A stretch of 64,000 nucleotides of DNA from Halomarina salina (GCF_023074835.1 NZ_JALLGW010000004.1:79119-143118), one strand, 5' to 3'. Positions 42,466 to 51,512 are shown, numbered from the stretch's first letter. Program-made: numbers and translations. Notes: generated by a model not told the origin, from the sequence alone.

Positions 42466-43526
42466 CAGTGCTCACCCTCCGTTTTTGTCGCGTGGGAGAA
42501 CTTCTCGAACTTCGGGTCGACGTGGTTGTAGTAGTGATAGAGGATCTCCATCGTCTCCTGACGGTCGGTGACTCGTTCGATGGACACGTCTGTCCGGCCC
42601 AGCTTGTTCGTGATTCGGCGCTGTCGCTGCCGGACTTCGCGGATACAGAGTTCGGTTCGAGCCTCCTCGTGGGAGTTGCCCAGTGGTGTTCGATCGACAA
42701 TGCCCGAACAGATCCTGCCGATGACCGGAAGCGTCCCGAGCTGGCTCAACACACTCCCTGAATCGAGGTTCTTGTGGACCTGACCGGCGTCGACACGCGT
42801 GACGATGTAGAAATCGCGCTGTTTGAGGTCCTCGTCTTCGATGTTCGTGTTCGCCCACTGGATGTAGAACTTGCGTCCGTACTGGAGGATGGGCGTCTGG
42901 CCACGCGAGGCCATGCTCGCGCCGGCAGTGTAGAAGCGTTCGAGATGACCGGTCAGGTCGAAGGTTTTCGGATAGCAGGGGACAGCGACACTGGACTCAA
43001 GCGACATCAGGAACGACATGTATGCGCTCATCGTGTCGCGTTTCGCCTGGTCACTGAGCGAGAGCCAGTTCTGGGGATGGATCTTTAGCAGTCCGATGTA
43101 GCAGTTCTCGTCGACGGCGATGCCGTCGTCACGAACGTACTCGAAGCCAAGTTTCTCCTGGGTGGTCGTGGACTCGCCGAGGCAATTCTCAAGGTCGAAG
43201 TGGTCGCGAGCCCGAGCTCGTTCGCGAGCGGTCGGGAGGTCAGTGTCGATGTCATCGAGAAACTTATCGAGTGCCCGGAGGACTTCGAGATCGGACTTGG
43301 GCGCTGTCGACGGCGCTCCGTTACGAGTCGCCGCAGTCGGCTGGGTACCGTTCTCTACCTTAGAGTTCGAAGTCGAGGTTGAATCGTCTGCTGCCACACC
43401 CGTCGCCGATTGTCCGGTTGAACTATCGAATGAAGAGTTCCCGTTCGTTGGCCCGTCTACTTCGTGTTCCCCATCGTTGTCGGAGACCGGTTCGTCAGTA
43501 GTCTCGTCGGGGGATGCAGAGTCCAT
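42465..43526 (-). CDS. Conjugation protein with VirB4-N-terminal-like domain
   Basis: A 353-residue protein. The first ~95 residues are disordered (Ser/Thr/Asp rich). The rest (YIGLLKIHPQNWLSLSDQAK, DTMSAYMSFLMSLESSVAVP, FYIQWANTNIEDED) resembles the stand-alone N-terminal (CagE/TrbE-like) region of VirB4 ATPases and has no P-loop. It precedes and touches the VirB4 gene. I infer a structural partner of VirB4. Confidence 0.65.
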   Translation of the reverse strand: MDSASPDETTDEPVSDNDGEHEVDGPTNGNSSFDSSTGQSATGVAADDSTSTSNSKVENGTQPTAATRNGAPSTAPKSDLEVLRALDKFLDDIDTDLPTARERARARDHFDLENCLGESTTTQEKLGFEYVRDDGIAVDENCYIGLLKIHPQNWLSLSDQAKRDTMSAYMSFLMSLESSVAVPCYPKTFDLTGHLERFYTAGASMASRGQTPILQYGRKFYIQWANTNIEDEDLKQRDFYIVTRVDAGQVHKNLDSGSVLSQLGTLPVIGRICSGIVDRTPLGNSHEEARTELCIREVRQRQRRITNKLGRTDVSIERVTDRQETMEILYHYYNHVDPKFEKFSHATKTEGEH

Positions 43527-43532
43527 ATGCGT

Positions 43533-43919
43533 TCACCTCGATTCGGGCTCCTGTTCAGCTTCGATCGTCTCGATGTCGAGTCCCTCCTGCCGGACGCCGA
43601 CGACGTCCTGGACGACAGCTGTCTCTGCCTCGGGTCGAGTGCGGCGATTGTAGTACGAGTTCGACGAGAGATAGTAGTCAGCGGCAGCACGGGCGTAGCT
43701 GATCGGTCGCTGACCAGCGGGCGCTACGAGGAGGATGAGGATGCCGAGTGTGAGACCGATGCCGCCAGCAATCAGGAAGAGTGTGCCGGTGAACCCGAGG
43801 CTCTGGGCGATGCCGAGGGCGAGAAATGGGATGATGAGGACCTCGCCAGCTTCGCGGGCAGTGAGACCGAAGATCAACTTCATGTTGATGATCTGACCTG
43901 CGATGGGGAAGGTCTCCAT
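43533..43919 (-). CDS. VirB3/PrgI-like membrane protein
   Basis: A 128-residue protein. Two hydrophobic helices lie at about residues 24-44 and 48-66 (VLIIPFLALGIAQSL and GTLFLIAGGIGLTLGILILL). A basic/tyrosine-rich stretch (SYARAAADYYLSSNSYYNRR) follows. Size, two N-terminal helices and the position directly before VirB4-type genes fit VirB3/PrgI proteins, which anchor VirB4 to the membrane. The stop is six bases before the next gene. Confidence 0.7.
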   Translation of the reverse strand: METFPIAGQIINMKLIFGLTAREAGEVLIIPFLALGIAQSLGFTGTLFLIAGGIGLTLGILILLVAPAGQRPISYARAAADYYLSSNSYYNRRTRPEAETAVVQDVVGVRQEGLDIETIEAEQEPESR

Positions 43920-43995
43920 GTGATTATTTCCTTACTGAGATAGATAGTTAATTGTTTCCCCAGTGGGGGTGTTCTCTCGTACTATTCAGCATTTG

Positions 43996-45378
43996 TTAGG
44001 TACTTTTGTCTGATGCATCGGGGAACGACTCGTGAAGTTCCCTGAGCGTGATTGCCTCTGCATCACGCTCGGCAGCGTGCATTGCGGCGTCGTCGACAAT
44101 CCCCACGATGTCAGCACAACTGAGCCCGTCTGAGCGGTCGGCTAGCTCGTGGTAGTCGTCCTCGTCGAGGGCAGTCGGAAGTTCGCGGAGTCGGACGCGG
44201 AAGATTGCCCCACGAGCGTCGTGGTCAGGGAGGCCGATTTCGTACTGCTGGTCGAACCGTCCTCGGCGTCTGGCAGCCTCGTCGAGGAGGTCAGCTCGGT
44301 TCGTCGCTGCAATCACAAGGAAATTCGGCTCTTCGTCGTCCAGGTGCGCGAGGAACTCGTTGACGACCTGGGCATGCTCTCGATGGAGGTCGTTTCCGCG
44401 ACCAGCGAGCAGCGCATCGATTTCGTCGATAAATATGACACACCGATCGAACTGCTCGGCTTCGTCGAACAGTCGGTTGACCTGCTCGGTCGACTCGTTG
44501 ATCCACCGAGATTTGATATCGCCCGCAGATAACTCGAGATACGGATGGCCGAGTTCACCGGCGATTGCTCGGGCGAATAACGTCTTCCCGGTTCCGGGTG
44601 GGCCGTACAGGAGAATTCCATTCGGTGGGGAGACGTTGAATCGTTCGTAGGCTTCGTCGATTCGAGTCAGTGGTCGGAGGACAGATCGCGTGATCTCTTT
44701 CTTCAGCTCATCTTGGCCACCGACGTCCCGATACCCAACATTTGGAGCGGGTTTCCAATCGTACTCGAGATCATCGAGAGCAGGACGCAACTGGTTAGAA
44801 TAGTCGCTGTGATGAGATGCTTTATGCTTAGCAAGCTTTGTGGCCCTGGGAGCAGACGTATCCGGTTCATCAGTTTGAACCGTCTCTGATGGCGAGGATT
44901 TTTCTTTGATATTGTCCGTAGCAGTGCCGAGACTCGTCGAGATCATCAGGGGGATGCACGCAATCCAACTGAGACCCATAAGCCACAAACGGTCAAACAT
45001 TGATGAGACTCGAAGTGGAGCGAGGGTTTCTGCAAGTGAGGTCCAGCTGTTCTCCCAAGCCGGGAGGAACCATACAGCTGTTAATACGACTGAACCAATG
45101 AGAATCCCAAAGACCCAATCAATATCTGCACTTTTGGTATTCTCACCATGCATCGGGTAAATCGCTCCAGTCAACAGAGCAGCAGTGAACGAAGGGAGCA
45201 TCCAGATGGCTGGAACACCTAAAAGAGCGGCTACTCCTCTAACCGAGGAGGGAGTATTAACTACAACCCAGACGACCCCAAGTGGGGCCAGTACATAGTT
45301 TGCTGTAAAGAGACTCGTTGAGAGAAGCTCCACAACCACCTTCCTCAGACGATCTCCAATCCTCAGTGTTCCAGTCAT
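43996..45378 (-). CDS. Membrane-anchored AAA+ ATPase (FtsH/PAN-like module)
   Basis: A 460-residue protein with four N-terminal membrane helices (residues ~25-150), a linker, and one AAA module. Walker A is GPPGTGKT (~261), Walker B CVIFIDEIDAL (~319), and the second region of homology is AATNRADLLDEAARRRGRF. The FtsH zinc-protease HEXXH domain is absent, so it would remodel rather than cleave. It starts one base after the VirB6-like stop and lies inside the conjugation operon. That is not a standard component of known systems. It may assemble or dismantle the channel. Confidence 0.82.
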   Translation of the reverse strand: MTGTLRIGDRLRKVVVELLSTSLFTANYVLAPLGVVWVVVNTPSSVRGVAALLGVPAIWMLPSFTAALLTGAIYPMHGENTKSADIDWVFGILIGSVVLTAVWFLPAWENSWTSLAETLAPLRVSSMFDRLWLMGLSWIACIPLMISTSLGTATDNIKEKSSPSETVQTDEPDTSAPRATKLAKHKASHHSDYSNQLRPALDDLEYDWKPAPNVGYRDVGGQDELKKEITRSVLRPLTRIDEAYERFNVSPPNGILLYGPPGTGKTLFARAIAGELGHPYLELSAGDIKSRWINESTEQVNRLFDEAEQFDRCVIFIDEIDALLAGRGNDLHREHAQVVNEFLAHLDDEEPNFLVIAATNRADLLDEAARRRGRFDQQYEIGLPDHDARGAIFRVRLRELPTALDEDDYHELADRSDGLSCADIVGIVDDAAMHAAERDAEAITLRELHESFPDASDKST

Positions 45379-45379
45379 C

Positions 45380-46861
45380 TCATTTTGACCGGTTCTTGTC
45401 GGGGGATTCATCCGTCCAATCGCTTATCGTCTGTTGGTTAGGCCCAGTCTCCGTTGACGTATCGACAGCGGGGTTTTCACGGTATCTCTCGAGTCCAGCC
45501 TCCGCCCAGTCAACGGGTGATTGGTGGAGATTTCGAGTCGCATAGTCGGCACCGGCCTTAACATCTTGAGCGGCACGCTTACCGCTCTTCTTCCCTTGAG
45601 CCCCCACCTTCTTACTTGTCTTGACAGTCTCTTGCGAGAAGACTGTTGTAGCTGTACTTCCAGCTGCACTCGTTGCTCGACCTGCTGCAGATCCAGCCCT
45701 ACTGACTGCGCTGCTCCCGATTCCGCCAGTTTTCCGATCAGCATAACTCAGCCCCTTCGATGTCCCATGCCTCGCCTGTTCCATCAGGGCGGTACGAGTC
45801 GACTTCTCCCCCGACCGGTTCGTCGACGAACTCTGAGAACTCGATTTGCTCTTCGCACCCTGACGACCCGAGATCCGCCGCGGCGACAGCCCGGCCATCG
45901 CCGCTGATTTGATGCCGACGAGTGCGGGTGCGACGAGGCCGATCAGCCAGAAGAGGTACGCCTCGAGGACTTCCCCGAATCCAGGATCGCCAGCTTGTTG
46001 CGCCTGAGCGGCCGTCGCTCCCTGGCCGGCCATGTCCGCGTACGCACCGGCAGCCGCAGCGCCGGTCTGCAAGAGACCGGCCATCACGATTCCGGCGAGG
46101 AGCATATAGGCCGTCGCCCGGAGGGCGGTTTTCGCGATCTCCGACGTGTAGCGGAGCGGCCCGAAGTCCAGGAAGAGCATCGCCCCGAGGACTGGCAAGA
46201 GGATGAACGTCGCGTTGAACAGGAACTCACGGAGGACGAAGACGCCCAGCGCGAGGAGGATGCCCGCCACGGAGACCATACTCAGGATGAGCGCGCCGAT
46301 GATCACGCCAGCACCCGACGCCGCAGCCCCATCGAGACTGGATTTCAGAACCTCTGGTCCGAATGCGGCGCCGTAGTTGGCAGTGAAGATGTGGCGAATA
46401 ACCGCGTTCGTCAGCAGGAGTCCGAAGTGCATGATCTGGCGGGCGACGGCGACGAAGATGATCACCTTCAGCGCCTTCCAAACCAACATGAAGTTCGTCA
46501 CTTCGCGCTGGTCGGCGAACGGTTTCGTCGCGACTCCTGCCATGAACATGATCACGAGCAGCTGCGGGAAGATATCGAGATTGTGCTGGAAGGCCGCCTG
46601 CATCGTCGGGTCCGAGTAGGGGCTGTCGAAGATGATGAACGTCCGCATCCCGTTGGCGATGAGCTCGCCGATGAAGCCGAGAATCCCGGTGAGGATGTAG
46701 ATGAAAAAGTTCGCGATCCAGTCGGTGAAGACGGCGGCGAGCGGAACCAGTGTGGCGTCAGTCGGCAGCGTCGCGATACCGTGCTGGGCGGATGTCAGGG
46801 TATCGGGACCGATGCTGTCGTGGACGACGTCGAGTGGGACGTGGAATTTCGATCCGGTCAT
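45380..46861 (-). CDS. VirB6/TrbL-like polytopic channel protein
   Basis: A 493-residue membrane protein from the ATG at 46861 (MTGSKFHVPLDVVHD). About seven hydrophobic segments occupy residues ~40-330 (FIYILTGILGFIGELI, LLVIMFMAGVA, VIIFVAVARQIMHFGLLL, GVIIGALILSMVSVAGILLALG, FILLPVLGAMLFL, YMLLAGIVMAGLL, LFWLIGLVAPALVGI). The C-terminal ~165 residues are a Ser/Gly/Lys-rich disordered tail. Size, topology and operon position match VirB6-like inner-membrane channel subunits. Confidence 0.72.
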   Translation of the reverse strand: MTGSKFHVPLDVVHDSIGPDTLTSAQHGIATLPTDATLVPLAAVFTDWIANFFIYILTGILGFIGELIANGMRTFIIFDSPYSDPTMQAAFQHNLDIFPQLLVIMFMAGVATKPFADQREVTNFMLVWKALKVIIFVAVARQIMHFGLLLTNAVIRHIFTANYGAAFGPEVLKSSLDGAAASGAGVIIGALILSMVSVAGILLALGVFVLREFLFNATFILLPVLGAMLFLDFGPLRYTSEIAKTALRATAYMLLAGIVMAGLLQTGAAAAGAYADMAGQGATAAQAQQAGDPGFGEVLEAYLFWLIGLVAPALVGIKSAAMAGLSPRRISGRQGAKSKSSSQSSSTNRSGEKSTRTALMEQARHGTSKGLSYADRKTGGIGSSAVSRAGSAAGRATSAAGSTATTVFSQETVKTSKKVGAQGKKSGKRAAQDVKAGADYATRNLHQSPVDWAEAGLERYRENPAVDTSTETGPNQQTISDWTDESPDKNRSK

Positions 46862-46939
46862 CGTTTTGGTCTGAGTTTGGTGGTGTGCGATTGGTGCGTG
46901 AGTTCTAGAGTGGACATCCAAGTACGGGCATCACGAGTG

Positions 46940-48778
46940 CTAGCCGGTTCCCCGCCGCATGTACGCGAACGGTGCGAAGAAGACGAGAAACGCCGCCACC
47001 GAGACGAGCGCACCCGCGAGACTGGTGAGGAGCTGGTAGATGTTGAATGGCTCCGGCTTGAACGCGACTCGCGTCTTTGCGGATCCGTAGTAGACGTTCT
47101 GGGAGACGTTGGTCGCGCCCGTAAACGAGGCGGTGACGTAGAGGTCACGCCGATCGACGACGACTGTACCGTCGGTGTTCGTCGTCACTCGTCCCTTAGC
47201 GGCCCCGCTGAGCCAGAGGGTTCGGCCCGCTAGCGGTTGGCCAGTGGCAACGTCGGTGAGCTGGATCTTGGCGTGTGTCTCGTTGAGGATCGTCGTCGAG
47301 AGGCTTGCATTCCGCTCGCGAAAAGTCTGCGTCGTGAGCGGAATCGAGTCGTTGTGGATGTCGCGAACCTCCGTAATTGGCTGGTCGACGTTCGTGACGA
47401 CGATCGTCGTGTAGCTGCGAGGCGGCACCGAAGTGAGATTCACACGCCGGTCAAGCGGGGCCGCGCTGCCAGACATATTGAAGCCGTTCAATCTCGTGAT
47501 CTCCGGAGCAGCGGTGACACTCGTGTTCTGCGTCCAGCGGAGCGTGGGCTGCCGACTGCGAGCGGTGAGCCGCAGTTCGAGGACGTCCGGGAATGGGACG
47601 GTACGCTGCCGTCCGTCTGTGACCGCAAGTTGCTGTGCGAGCGTCTGGTTGAGTGGGGTCGTGTTACTTGGTGAGAGCGAGCGGGTGGTGTTTGACGTCG
47701 TGAGAAGCCGTCGACCGCGTGTCGCATTCGTGTACTGGCGCTGCGAATAGACGCCCCAGACGTTCTGGACGCGCCCAGCCGACCCCTTGAACCGAGCATA
47801 GCTCCAGAGTCGGCGATCGGAAAGTGTCTGTGGGCCCTCGAACCGGAGGATGATTCGGTCAATCCCGTCCTCGGAGCGGACGATTGTCTGCGTGACGCTG
47901 AGGTCCTGATTTGTGGAGACGACCACAGGTGCGCTGTCTTGGACCGTGTGCGAGAGGGTGAGCACCTCATCGGCTGTCGTATTCGAGAGCTGCCAGCCAC
48001 CGCCGTCGCGGACGTAGGTCTTCGTCGTGACGGCGACGATTGAGTTGATAGTCGCGCGGACCTGCATCGTCGTCGGCTCGGTTGCCCTCGCCCCGTCGTA
48101 CTCGAGTTGACGCGGCGACGCTGAATCACTCCCCCAGGTCTGATTCCCGATTCGGACGCGCCGGTCGACCTGCTGCTCGAGCAGATTATACGAGAGACAG
48201 GTCCTGGTGTCGCCACCAACAGTACACGTCCGATTGGGGAGGAGCGTCGAATAATCGAGATGCGTCAGAACCGTCCCATTCCGGGGAATGAGCAGTCGGG
48301 CACTGTCGTTTTCAGAGTGGTTGCCCCCTTCGGCACCGATGCCAGTACGTACTCCCTTGTTTGTTCCGAGAATCGTGATATGGGCGTCTTTGACGACGGT
48401 TCCGTTCGAGCGCTGCGAGTCGGGGAGCCAGAGACTCGTCGACTCGTTGCGCTGAATCGAGTTCAGCTGGGCGAGCCGATACTCACGAAGCGTCTGCTGG
48501 TTTGGCCCGACACGATACGGTGGTTGAGTCGTCGCGTAGGAGAAATCACGTATCCGACTGATATTCGACACAGAGGCGCTCTCCGCACGGACGACATCGT
48601 CGAGGGTGGAGAGCACGAACGGCGGAAGCGTCCCGGCGTCTGGATCGCGGTCGTCGGAGATGAACGCACGCGTCCCGTTGTGTGGCGCGGGACCAGTCGG
48701 TGCTGTGACCGCACTCACGACAGGGAGTGCGAGGAGGGCAACAACCACCAACCCCGTGAGGGGGAGACTGTCCGTCAT
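46940..48778 (-). CDS. Large secreted, membrane-anchored conjugation-locus protein
   Basis: A 612-residue protein. It has an N-terminal signal peptide (SLPLTGLVVVALLALPVVSAV), a long extracellular beta-rich part with many N-glycosylation sequons, a late Ig-like module (IQLTDVATGQPLAGRTLWL), and a C-terminal transmembrane helix (LTSLAGALVSVAAFLVFFAP). It lies between the pilin candidate and the VirB6-like gene. I infer a surface structure or cell-contact role in conjugation. No named family recognised. Confidence 0.7.
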   Translation of the reverse strand: MTDSLPLTGLVVVALLALPVVSAVTAPTGPAPHNGTRAFISDDRDPDAGTLPPFVLSTLDDVVRAESASVSNISRIRDFSYATTQPPYRVGPNQQTLREYRLAQLNSIQRNESTSLWLPDSQRSNGTVVKDAHITILGTNKGVRTGIGAEGGNHSENDSARLLIPRNGTVLTHLDYSTLLPNRTCTVGGDTRTCLSYNLLEQQVDRRVRIGNQTWGSDSASPRQLEYDGARATEPTTMQVRATINSIVAVTTKTYVRDGGGWQLSNTTADEVLTLSHTVQDSAPVVVSTNQDLSVTQTIVRSEDGIDRIILRFEGPQTLSDRRLWSYARFKGSAGRVQNVWGVYSQRQYTNATRGRRLLTTSNTTRSLSPSNTTPLNQTLAQQLAVTDGRQRTVPFPDVLELRLTARSRQPTLRWTQNTSVTAAPEITRLNGFNMSGSAAPLDRRVNLTSVPPRSYTTIVVTNVDQPITEVRDIHNDSIPLTTQTFRERNASLSTTILNETHAKIQLTDVATGQPLAGRTLWLSGAAKGRVTTNTDGTVVVDRRDLYVTASFTGATNVSQNVYYGSAKTRVAFKPEPFNIYQLLTSLAGALVSVAAFLVFFAPFAYMRRGTG

Positions 48779-48840
48779 AGGTCAGAGTGATGTGGGTGGA
48801 GAGAGCGGTAGCCCGCTCTCGACTCACCTGAGTACACTGC

Positions 48841-49176
48841 TCAGGGGAGGACTGGGACGATCATCCCCGGGGCGAGGTTCTCGAAGAGGCTGACGAACAC
48901 GTTGTAACTGACGGAGAGGACGATCATTCCAGCGCCGCCCCACATTCCGCGCCAACCCCACTGGGCCCGATCGGCACTGCGTCTGGAGACAAACCAAACC
49001 GCAGCCCCGATGAGGAAGACGATCACGCCAATCTGACCAAGGGTTGTGGCGACGAACTCTTCGATTTGGGTGAGGGAATTATTGATTTCGCTCTGTTGCG
49101 CGGCCACAATGCCGGTACTTGCGGTGAACGCGATTAGGACGACCAGCGATCGTGTGACTCCTTCTCGATGACCCAT
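48841..49176 (-). CDS. VirB2-like pilin candidate
   Basis: A 111-residue protein. It has a signal-peptide-like N-terminus with Ala-Gln cleavage context (SLVVLIAFTASTGIVAAQQ), then a short loop and two hydrophobic helices (QIGVIVFLIGAAVWFVS and MWGGAGMIVLSVSYNVFVSLF). This is the architecture of VirB2/TrbC pilins. It is the first gene of the long minus-strand conjugation operon. Its ATG lies ~27 bases from a strong TATA box, so the transcript is probably leaderless. Confidence 0.7.
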   Translation of the reverse strand: MGHREGVTRSLVVLIAFTASTGIVAAQQSEINNSLTQIEEFVATTLGQIGVIVFLIGAAVWFVSRRSADRAQWGWRGMWGGAGMIVLSVSYNVFVSLFENLAPGMIVPVLP

Positions 49177-49198
49177 GCTTAGTGCATCATTCTGGCAC

Positions 49199-49206
49199 TA
49201 TATAAT
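49199..49206 (-). promoter_or_regulatory. TATA box of the conjugation operon
   Basis: The minus strand reads GGTATTATATAGTGCC, centred about 27 bases before the ATG at 49176. It is the most AT-rich promoter core in the region and the obvious start for the genes down to 33.6 kb. Confidence 0.6.
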
Positions 49207-49209
49207 ACC

Positions 49210-49596
49210 TTAGAAATGTAAGTTAATGAGTTTAAATTAGACGATATATGGCGTGTTCAATGTACAGAATTCGAAAGCAGATCATGTCTTACCTGCTGTT
49301 GTGAGTGATATCTGATATGGTAGGTTAAACGTCTTATAGAATGTAAATCAAAAAGAAGACCTGCGTGTGGTATACCAAACCACTCTTCAGTGCTAAGCCA
49401 GTCGGATTCTTCGGGCTGTCGTACCTCGAGGAGAGAGTGTTGACCCCACCGACACGAAACCGAGTACGAGACACGAAGCATGCCTCGATGAGCGAAGGGG
49501 TACAGGAGATCAGTCGGCTCCGGCCGTGTGAAATATGGTAACTAGCTATACAGTCTGAATAATAGCATAGAATTTTAACCATTGGTCCAGGGATGG
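49210..49596. other. AT-rich divergent intergenic region
   Basis: About 390 bases between the pilin operon and the PadR-like gene. No gene is seen. It holds several AT-rich stretches (TTTAAATTAGACGATATATGG). It is the natural control region of both divergent units, and the PadR-like protein may act here. Confidence 0.45.
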
Positions 49597-49983
49597 ATGA
49601 ATGTGGCCGAATCAGACCCACCGGACGAGGAGGAGGCAAGTGACCAGGATCCCCCACCGGCTGGTTCGTGTGATTTTTCGACATATAATTTACCGACAGA
49701 CCTCACTGCCTTTCAGATCTATCTCCTCTGTCTTATCCACCGATTCGGGCCCATGGAAGGGGTGACCCTCCAGAATGCGCTCGAAGACCTCTACCCGGAG
49801 GACATCAATCATGGACGGTTGTACCCGAGTCTCGATCGGATGGTCGACTCTGGGCTTATCAGCAAACAGACTAAGGAAAGCGACAAGCGCCGGAAGGAGT
49901 ACTCCCTCACCGGCAGAGGTGAATGGGTTGCAGAGGAGTATCTCCGGTTCGTGCGGGAGATGATTGCTCCTCATGATGAATAA
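49597..49983 (+). CDS. PadR-like winged-helix regulator
   Basis: A 128-residue regulator. An acidic N-terminus precedes a PadR-type winged helix at about residues 38-120 (LTAFQIYLLCLIHRF, INHGRLYPSLDRMVDSGLIS, RRKEYSLTGRGEWV). I chose the ATG at 49597, because the frame's earlier start is a TTG. It is divergent from the conjugation operon and a good candidate repressor of it (inference from position). Confidence 0.82.
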   Translation: MNVAESDPPDEEEASDQDPPPAGSCDFSTYNLPTDLTAFQIYLLCLIHRFGPMEGVTLQNALEDLYPEDINHGRLYPSLDRMVDSGLISKQTKESDKRRKEYSLTGRGEWVAEEYLRFVREMIAPHDE

Positions 49984-50309
49984 GCAATCTGTGAATTCAA
50001 TTTGATTGCCGACGCGATCGTCGAGTCATGATTTTCGAGAGACCGGGTCTTCACAGGAATCGCTCCTGCACTTTCTTAACCAACAGATGGCGAGAGAGGC
50101 CGGTGTCGTTGGTTAAACCCCGACCGTTGGAGCAGTATTTCTCGTTATGTTCGTGGACATAATCACAACCGCCCCAAGAAGTCCTGGTCTTGGATATCTC
50201 CAGACGACATGCACCCAGATATTGTGGTGGCAATGCAGAGCCACATCCGGGGCCTGATAGCGCGAACGCCGAGTTAATTTAACCACGTGTCACCAAGCTC
50301 TCTGCACAG
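49984..50309. other. Intergenic region without recognised feature
   Basis: About 325 bases between the PadR-like and Fic/Doc genes. No coding frame of haloarchaeal character is present. A TATA-like TTAATTTAACC lies ~30 bases before the Fic/Doc ATG at 50310. Confidence 0.4.
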
Positions 50310-51197
50310 ATGGCTCGTGTCGTCTACTACCACCATCCCCAAGCTGAGAACTTCTCGCTGAAATATAGCTCTGCCTCTCAGTCCGAGATTCTATCCCGTC
50401 GTGACGATTCAGACGGCGCGACGAAGCTCATCGGCTATCCGTTTGATACCCCTGTCTACGTCCTCTATGAGAGCGGCACGGAAATCAAAGACGCAACCGA
50501 GATTGACTTCGACCAGAAGTGGCTCAGCGACCGAATTGCTGAGCTGCCCCGTGAGGGTCAAGTCGTCGCATTTCGATTAGTGGAGTTGCTCGAAGCGGCT
50601 GTAGACGTGAGAGAAGTGGAAGAGTTCCGCCTCTACAAGGAGTTTGAACCACAGAAGATTCGGCAGGCTCTCGACCACGTCACGTGGGGTGCACCACTTC
50701 CACAGGTCGCTGGTGAGGTGATATCAAATCTCATTCTCCGGCATTCGCTGCCGAATGCGAATCATCGAACGGGGATTGCGATGCTGCAGTTCTGTATTGA
50801 GAGTGTGAATCCAGACTTCGAGATGCCTCGCACGCACCTCGATGATGAAACCTGGCAGGAGTGGGTTGATCCCTATATCGTCGACTCGAAGCGCCTCATC
50901 ACTGTCCGTCGAAACAATATTCGGTTCAAGCAACTGCAAGAGCTTGGTGTCGACTTTGTGGAGCGAAAAGACGGGATTCAGATTCAGTTAGACGAGTTCG
51001 AGCTGGATATGCACTGGCGTGACGCACTGTCGACGTACGCCATTCGGCACGAAGACCACTGTACAGAGTTTGCTCATGCAGTCCTTGAGCGCGCAGAGCG
51101 AGACGATCTCCTCGAGGAAGCGGGGCCGACAAAGCAGGAGTTCATCGACTATCTGGAGTCTGGACTCGTCGAACGGGATTTCAGAGAACTGTTTTGA
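50310..51197 (+). CDS. Fic/Doc-family protein
   Basis: A 295-residue protein. The Fic/Doc active-site loop is HSLPNANHRTG at about residues 144-154, close to the Doc form HxFxxANKRT. The flanks are helical (QALDHVTWGAPLPQVAGEVI). Doc-type proteins transfer phosphate or AMP to target proteins and act as toxins. The conserved lysine position is histidine here (NANHRT), which may alter chemistry. No classical Phd antitoxin is adjacent, but a 34-residue microprotein is encoded tail-to-tail immediately downstream. Confidence 0.75.
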   Translation: MARVVYYHHPQAENFSLKYSSASQSEILSRRDDSDGATKLIGYPFDTPVYVLYESGTEIKDATEIDFDQKWLSDRIAELPREGQVVAFRLVELLEAAVDVREVEEFRLYKEFEPQKIRQALDHVTWGAPLPQVAGEVISNLILRHSLPNANHRTGIAMLQFCIESVNPDFEMPRTHLDDETWQEWVDPYIVDSKRLITVRRNNIRFKQLQELGVDFVERKDGIQIQLDEFELDMHWRDALSTYAIRHEDHCTEFAHAVLERAERDDLLEEAGPTKQEFIDYLESGLVERDFRELF

Positions 51198-51302
51198 TCA
51201 GTCGCGGAGCTCTGCGACCGACTGACCGACCTCTCGGACGTGGGCACTTCGCTCAAGGTCGAGTTCCTCAGCGAGGTAATCAACCGTCTCTTCGAGGCTC
51301 AT
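51198..51302 (-). CDS. 34-residue microprotein, copy A
   Basis: ATG at 51302 encodes a 34-residue protein (MSLEETVDYLAEELDLERS, ending VREVGQSVAELRD). It aligns without gaps to the 34-residue protein at 54300-54404 (MSLDEAVD...RSEEAEETGRTVATLQD): shared MSL(E/D)E, VD, RS, E-G-VA-L-D. The TATA-like GTTTATACCG lies ~28 bases upstream, fitting a leaderless transcript. It ends at the stop of the Fic/Doc gene, so it might be an antitoxin-like partner. That is speculation. Confidence 0.6.
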   Translation of the reverse strand: MSLEETVDYLAEELDLERSAHVREVGQSVAELRD

Positions 51303-51512
51303 ACATGAAGAAAGCGCTCGAATCGGTATAAACCTAGTGCTGACCCCCAATGATTTGCAGGCGTCCATCTTCCAAACCGCTATCACACAGCCTGCGTGGA
51401 ATCCAAGCGAGCAGTAGGAGACAAAAATATTGGCCTTACAAACAAGTATTCTCTACCGGTTACTATCGAGATCCCGAATGTGGCCATACTTGGAAATGCA
51501 GGGGGAGTGATA

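Noticed and set aside
45995..47233. A 412-codon plus-strand frame antisense to the VirB6-like gene
   Set aside because: It mirrors membrane-protein codons and has no motif. It is a compositional shadow.
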